Made by a program: the position numbers and the translations under genes. From the NCBI RefSeq assembly GCF_016591975.1, contig NZ_AP024169.1:1199501-1263500 (forward strand): a stretch of DNA of 64,000 bases, given 5' to 3'. Below are positions 59,872 through 64,000 of the stretch, piece by piece. Below the pieces are notes generated by a model. The model saw only the letters and a list, made by a program, of their open reading frames with translations. It had not been told where the DNA came from and made no database searches. Source of the DNA: Anaeromicropila herbilytica. GTDB lineage: Bacteria > Bacillota > Clostridia > Lachnospirales > Lachnospiraceae. Each line of letters begins with the position of its first letter. The first letter of the stretch is position 1.

Positions 59872-61300
59872 AAATTTAGGAATGAAAATTCTATCTTTCG
59901 CTATAGCTTTGGTATGTTGGATTGTTATTATAAACATTGATGATCCAGTTATTACTAGGACTTTCCCAGGTATTCCTGTTGACATTATAAATGAGGATTC
60001 CATAAATTCATTGAACCAGGTCTATGAAGTAAAAGAAGGCGATGTAGTAAATGTAACGATAAAGGGTAAGAAGAGTGTAATTGATTCTCTTACAACAGCT
60101 GATATAAAGGCAGAAGCGGATCTTAGCAAACTGTCAAAAGTAAATGCTGTACCTATTCGAGCATATATTACCAAACAAATTGATGGAGCAATTGAATTAT
60201 CACTTGGAAGAGTTGATACACTCCGAGTATCGTTGGAAGATGTCGCAAAGAAGCAATTTCAGGTAACAGTTGAACAAAAAGGTGAAGTTCAAGATGGTTA
60301 TTCTGTTGGTACAATACGAGTAAAACCAAATCTCATCAAAGTATCAGGAGCAAAGTCCAAAATTAGTAGTATTGAAGAGGTAAGGGTAACATTAGATGTA
60401 TCTAATGCATCTGGTAAGATTGATGAATATCTTGAACCAAAAGTATATGATAGAAATGGATATCAGATTGATTCAAGTAATTTGAAATTTAGCTCTAATG
60501 CTGTTAAGGTTACAGCTGATTTATTAGAGACTAAAACAATCCCTCTGTTAATTAATGTGTCAGGTAAGCCTGCCAATGGTTATAAATATATTAGCATTGA
60601 TTATGAGCCAAAGAAAATAACAATTGCAGGAAAACAAAAATATCTAGATGATATGAAATACTTAGCAATTAAGCTTGATATTTCTAAAGCGAGTGAAAAC
60701 ATAGAAGAGGAAGTTAATTTAGAAGATTACCTGCCTGATGGAATAAAAATTGCAGGTGATAAACAAACTGCTATGGTAAACATTACAATAGATAAATTAG
60801 TTAAGAAGAGTATTTCTTTGAATGTGAATGATTTAGAAGTAAGAAATATTCCTTCTAATATGTCATTTAGTTATATAAAAAAAGGTATGTTATCGCTAAG
60901 AGTACAAGGTGTAAGTAAAGATTTAGACAATCTTGTAATATCCAAATTAAATCCTTATATTGATCTAAAAGGCTTAAAAAAAGGAACTTACACTGTTGAA
61001 GTAAAATTTAATGCTCCAGATAATATTGTGATATTATCTAAGATCATGGTTAAAATACAATTGGTAGATGAAGATAAAACAAGTTCATCAAGTGATAACA
61101 AAAATGATAGTACGTCAGATACTAATATAGAGGATACGCCATCGCCATCTCCATCACCAACACAATCATCAGAATCAAGTAAGGATAAAAGTGATGGAAA
61201 TGATTTGAATCAACAGGAGACACCAAGTGCAAGTGATTCAAATATAGAAAGCGATAATAGTAATAATGAGAGTAAAAGTAATACATCAAGCAATAATTAA
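59852..61300 (+). CDS. cdaR: CdaR (YbbR-domain regulator of CdaA)
   Basis: The 482-residue protein has one N-terminal span (about residues 10-27, MKILSFAIALVCWIVII) and then about four YbbR repeats, each with a segment such as VTVEQKGEVQDGYSVGTIRV or INVSGKPANGYKYISIDYEP. The last 70 residues are low-complexity Ser/Asp/Asn/Pro (SPSPSPTQSSESS), which suggests an extended, surface-exposed tail. The family modulates CdaA from outside the membrane. The tail is longer than in Bacillus homologues. AAGGAC precedes ATG. Confidence 0.92.
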   Translation: MKEKLTKNLGMKILSFAIALVCWIVIINIDDPVITRTFPGIPVDIINEDSINSLNQVYEVKEGDVVNVTIKGKKSVIDSLTTADIKAEADLSKLSKVNAVPIRAYITKQIDGAIELSLGRVDTLRVSLEDVAKKQFQVTVEQKGEVQDGYSVGTIRVKPNLIKVSGAKSKISSIEEVRVTLDVSNASGKIDEYLEPKVYDRNGYQIDSSNLKFSSNAVKVTADLLETKTIPLLINVSGKPANGYKYISIDYEPKKITIAGKQKYLDDMKYLAIKLDISKASENIEEEVNLEDYLPDGIKIAGDKQTAMVNITIDKLVKKSISLNVNDLEVRNIPSNMSFSYIKKGMLSLRVQGVSKDLDNLVISKLNPYIDLKGLKKGTYTVEVKFNAPDNIVILSKIMVKIQLVDEDKTSSSSDNKNDSTSDTNIEDTPSPSPSPTQSSESSKDKSDGNDLNQQETPSASDSNIESDNSNNESKSNTSSNN

Positions 61301-61367
61301 ATTAGATAAGTCATGGTGTTGAAAATATGTTACAATGAAATTACACAAAAAATAAGGAGGGAAAGAT

Positions 61368-61637
61368 ATGGTTAGTCGTAAGGTGATTGTTAATAATATT
61401 ATTGGGTTACATCTTAGACCTGCTGGAATATTGTGTCACGAGGCTATGAATTATAAATCAAGAATTAGTTTTAAGATAAATGATTGTACAGCAAATGCAA
61501 AAAGTGTAATAAGTGTTTTAGGGGCTTCTGTTAAGCATGGAGATGAAATTGAATTGTTCTGCGAAGGAGAAGACGAAGAGGAAGCACTAGAAAGATTAGT
61601 ACATGTAATAGAAACAGGACTCGGTGAAAAAATATAA
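61368..61637 (+). CDS. HPr-family phosphocarrier protein
   Basis: The 89-residue protein has NIIGLHLRPAG with His15 in the phosphorylation site and NAKSVISVLG with Ser46, the site used by HPr kinase in Firmicutes, so both regulatory sites are intact. Length and order match HPr (ptsH product). AGGAGG precedes ATG. It follows cdaR by 67 bases and is not next to ptsI, so it may be a second HPr rather than the main one. Confidence 0.9.
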   Translation: MVSRKVIVNNIIGLHLRPAGILCHEAMNYKSRISFKINDCTANAKSVISVLGASVKHGDEIELFCEGEDEEEALERLVHVIETGLGEKI

Positions 61638-61659
61638 TCGATTTATAATAAATTTGGTA

Positions 61660-61688
61660 TTGTCAAGGTAAGTTTTGAATGATATAAT
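61660..61688 (+). promoter_or_regulatory. Promoter of leuA leader
   Basis: TTGTCA at 61660-61665 and TATAAT at 61683-61688 with a 17-base spacer. Transcription would start near 61695 and give a leader of about 240 bases. Confidence 0.75.
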
Positions 61689-61693
61689 TTAGT

Positions 61694-61932
61694 AAAATAA
61701 AGCATCAAATCATTAAAGTGATTTGAATAGATAGAAACAATAGGGCTTGTATTAGATGCTTTATTGTTTCAAACTATATAGTAAAGGAATGATTAGGATG
61801 GGGCTAGAATAGATAAAGCTAAACTATTTATCATCAAAAAATATAGCGTGATTTATCGACTCCAAAGTTTTAGAAAAAAGCTATGTTAATTGAAACGTTT
61901 GAGAATAGTATCTAAAATTAGGAGGATTAATT
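61694..61932 (+). promoter_or_regulatory. Structured leader of leuA with alternative stems
   Basis: AATAAAGCATC at 61696-61706 pairs with GATGCTTTATT at 61755-61765, enclosing AAATCA/TGATTT. GAAACAAT at 61734-61741 pairs with ATTGTTTC at 61763-61770. The two folds share bases 61763-61765, so they compete. No T-box GGTGGNACCGCG element and no leucine-rich leader peptide with a good ribosome site are seen. Control of leuA by attenuation is a hypothesis. Confidence 0.5.
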
Positions 61933-63603
61933 ATGTTAAAGTATGAAAGATATAAGAGAGTACCTGTAGTTAATTTATCAGATAGACAATGGCCGAATAA
62001 TGAGATAAAAGGAGCTCCTATCTGGTGTAGTGTAGATTTAAGAGATGGTAATCAAGCACTCATAGAACCGATGGTAGTTGAGGAAAAGATAGAGTTCTTC
62101 AATCTGTTGGTAAAATTAGGGTTTAAAGAAATTGAAGTAGGGTTTCCTTCTGCATCTCAGATTGAGTATGATTTTTTAAGACAGTTAGTCGATCGTAAAT
62201 TAATACCTGATGACGTGATTATTCAAGTATTAGTGCAATGTAGAGAGCACTTAATTGAACGTACATTTGAAGCTTTACAAGGAGTAAAGAAAGCAATTGT
62301 TCATATATATAATTCAACGTCAACATTGCAAAGAGATGTAGTCTTTAACATGAATCAAGAAGAGGTTAAAAAGATTGCAATTGAAGGTACCGAATTAGTT
62401 AAGAAATATATGAAAGATTATGATGGAGAAGTAATCTTAGAATATTCGCCTGAAAGTTTTACAGGTACGGAACTGGAATATGCATTAGAAGTTTGTGAGG
62501 CAGTCTCGGATACTTGGGGTGCTTCTAAAGATAAGAAAGTAATATTTAATCTACCAGCAACCGTGGAAATGACTACTCCAAATGTTTATGCGGATCAAAT
62601 TGAATGGATGCATCGCAATTTTAAAAATAGAGAAGCTGTTATTCTTAGTGTTCATCCTCATAATGATAGAGGAACGGCTGTTGCAGCAGCTGAATTAGCA
62701 TTGTTAGCTGGGGCAGATCGAATTGAAGGAACGTTATTTGGTAATGGAGAAAGAACTGGAAATGTTGATATTTTAAACATTGCATATAATATGTTTTCAC
62801 AGGGGATTAATCCAGAACTTCATTTAGAGAATGTGAAAGAGATTATTGATGTCTATGAGAGATGCAATAAGATACCTGTACACATTAGACACCCATATGC
62901 TGGAAAGCTTGTCTTTACTGCTTTTTCAGGCTCTCATCAGGATGCTATCAATAAAGGTGTTAAAGCAATGAAGGAAAGAAATCAAACATACTGGGAAGTA
63001 CCATATCTACCAATAAATCCATCAGATGTAGGTCGAGAGTATGAACCAATTGTTCGTATTAATAGTCAGTCTGGTAAGGGTGGAGTAGCTTTTGTCATGG
63101 ATACTTACTTTGGATTTAAGCTTCCGAAAGGAATGCATAAAGAATTTGCTGATGTTATTCAGAAAATTTCTGAACAACAAGGAGAAGTATCTCCAGAAAC
63201 AATTATGGAAAAATTCAGAGAAGAGTATCTTAACCGTAAGGAACCATTACATTTTGTAAAATGTAAAATCGAGGATTTATCTGATACGGATGAAGAATAT
63301 GATACAAAAGCTATTTTAACATTTACAGACCACGGAATTGAAAGAATTGCTGAAGCACTTGGTAATGGTCCAATTGATGGTGTTAAGAATGCACTTCGTA
63401 AGAAACTTGGAATTAACACAAAAATATTGGATTATTCAGAACATGCCTTAGGAGAAGGTTCCAATGCTCAAGCAGCCGCTTATATTCAATTGTTAGACTT
63501 AGAAACAGGAAAAGCAACCTTTGGTGTTGGTATCAGTTCTAATATTACAAGAGCATCATTCAGAGCTATATTTAGTGCGTTGAATCGTCTTGACCAAAAT
63601 TAA
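61933..63603 (+). CDS. leuA: 2-isopropylmalate synthase
   Basis: The 556-residue enzyme has the HMG-CoA-lyase-like motif CSVDLRDGNQALIEPM near residues 32-47, HPHNDRGTAVAAAELAL with metal ligands, and a C-terminal regulatory domain (residues about 430-556) ending ITRASFRAIFSALNRL. The start KYERYKRVPVVNLSDRQWPNN is typical of the long LeuA form. It condenses acetyl-CoA with 2-oxoisovalerate, the first step of leucine synthesis, and is usually leucine-inhibited. AGGAGG precedes ATG. Confidence 0.96.
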   Translation: MLKYERYKRVPVVNLSDRQWPNNEIKGAPIWCSVDLRDGNQALIEPMVVEEKIEFFNLLVKLGFKEIEVGFPSASQIEYDFLRQLVDRKLIPDDVIIQVLVQCREHLIERTFEALQGVKKAIVHIYNSTSTLQRDVVFNMNQEEVKKIAIEGTELVKKYMKDYDGEVILEYSPESFTGTELEYALEVCEAVSDTWGASKDKKVIFNLPATVEMTTPNVYADQIEWMHRNFKNREAVILSVHPHNDRGTAVAAAELALLAGADRIEGTLFGNGERTGNVDILNIAYNMFSQGINPELHLENVKEIIDVYERCNKIPVHIRHPYAGKLVFTAFSGSHQDAINKGVKAMKERNQTYWEVPYLPINPSDVGREYEPIVRINSQSGKGGVAFVMDTYFGFKLPKGMHKEFADVIQKISEQQGEVSPETIMEKFREEYLNRKEPLHFVKCKIEDLSDTDEEYDTKAILTFTDHGIERIAEALGNGPIDGVKNALRKKLGINTKILDYSEHALGEGSNAQAAAYIQLLDLETGKATFGVGISSNITRASFRAIFSALNRLDQN

Positions 63604-63617
63604 AGAATAAATTAAGC

Positions 63618-63653
63618 AAAAAAATAAGGTAATGTAATTACCTTATTTTTTTG
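63618..63653 (+). terminator. Terminator after leuA
   Basis: AAAAAATAAGGTAAT pairs with ATTACCTTATTTTTT around GTA, followed by more T residues. Confidence 0.9.
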
Positions 63654-63880
63654 TGAGATCGATTCATTCAGTGTATACATGATAACTCGCGTTTAAATTC
63701 ATAAAATTTAGTCAAAATTAATTTATAGCTATCATTTTACGCACGAATTTGTTATAATCAGAGCGGACTTATGATTTGACTGTAGATGTAAGAAGTTGTA
63801 AATGGGGTTATGGTAAAAGTTATAGTTAGATATAAGTTTAGAATAAGAAAAGAAGAGGTGATATGTAAATACATGATAAA

Positions 63881-63909
63881 TTGACTTGTTATAGGAATGG
63901 TGCTATAAT
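63881..63909 (+). promoter_or_regulatory. Promoter of the gene entering at window end
   Basis: TTGACT at 63881-63886 and TATAAT at 63904-63909 with a 17-base spacer. Confidence 0.82.
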
Positions 63910-63971
63910 AGGTAGCTATTACAGAAAAAAATTAACATATTAAATTATAAAAATATAAGGTGGATTTTACA

Positions 63972-64000
63972 TTGAATAGAGTAATTAAAAATTTCATGAA
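63972..64000 (+). CDS. Start of a new gene, cut by window end
   Basis: AAGGTGG at about 63956-63963 precedes a TTG that opens NRVIKNFM. Only nine codons are visible, so no function can be assigned. The consensus promoter just upstream supports it being a real gene. Confidence 0.5.

Noticed and set aside
61368..61637. Crh-type (catabolite-only) HPr paralogue
   Set aside because: Residue 15 is histidine, whereas Crh proteins have replaced it, so a normal phosphocarrier is more likely.
61640..61932. T-box or leucine leader-peptide attenuator upstream of leuA
   Set aside because: No GGTGGNACCGCG-type antiterminator sequence is seen, and the only small frame (starting MLYCFKLYSKG) has a poor ribosome site and few leucines.
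1..64000. CRISPR arrays, rRNA genes, integrase or transposase genes
   Set aside because: No regularly spaced repeats, rRNA signatures or intact recombinase motifs were seen on either strand.

Overview
The window reads as a low-GC, spore-forming, flagellated-type Firmicute of the Clostridia, most likely a Lachnospiraceae member related to Lachnoclostridium phytofermentans. This is inferred from the strong A+T bias, AGGAGG-type ribosome binding sites with frequent TTG starts, a GerMN-type lipoprotein, a YvyF-like flagellar-operon protein, the cdaA-cdaR pair and the HPr/LeuA/GreA/LysS complement. The species name is inference only.

Layout. 1-7.3 kb: a carbohydrate ABC importer (binding protein cut by the window edge, two permeases, no ATPase) followed by a long coiled-coil HlyD-like adaptor and a MacB-like membrane protein. 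7.3-17.4 kb: genome-maintenance genes (nuclease-helicase fusion, HAD phosphatase, SbcD, SbcC) and a CDF metal exporter, separated by large palindromic intergenic repeats. 17.5-19.1 kb: tRNA-Gln(CTG), then a ykkC-family (probably guanidine-I) riboswitch controlling a GNAT acetyltransferase and a Pro/Gly-rich small protein. 19.1-33.7 kb: lipoprotein and secreted proteins, YvyF-like zinc protein, ABC exporter pair, free methionine sulfoxide reductase, YitT protein, glycerophosphodiesterase, SIMPL protein, hemerythrin, then greA and lysS behind a consensus promoter.

33.7-41.4 kb is an accessory island: a DUF5131 protein and a frameshifted YjbR-like pseudogene diverge from a MarR regulator that heads SnoaL-like, flavin reductase, radical SAM mobile-pair A, mobile-pair B and DUF1848 genes. 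Four island proteins carry a cysteine triad ending CxxCY. Identical operator-like palindromes sit beside the -35 boxes of the MarR promoter and the operon promoter. The right edge is formed by remnants of two broken genes.

41.5-44.9 kb: two zinc-ribbon/TM proteins (one with leucine-rich repeats), a ferredoxin and a small sulfite-reductase-like protein. 45-55 kb: a PrpR-type regulator lacking a recognisable GAFTGA loop, divergent from a sugar-acid operon (DUF1537 kinase, BNR/sialidase-like protein, Fe-alcohol dehydrogenase, DapA-family lyase, PdxA2, YhcH, SLC13-type permease). 55-57 kb: a chemoreceptor. 57.4-61.6 kb: the c-di-AMP synthesis operon (two membrane proteins, cdaA, cdaR) and an HPr gene. 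61.6-63.7 kb: leuA with a structured leader. The final bases begin a new gene behind a consensus promoter.

The most noteworthy non-coding content is two families of 190-330 bp palindromic repeats (three and two copies) in which the outer arms differ between copies but stay complementary within each copy.
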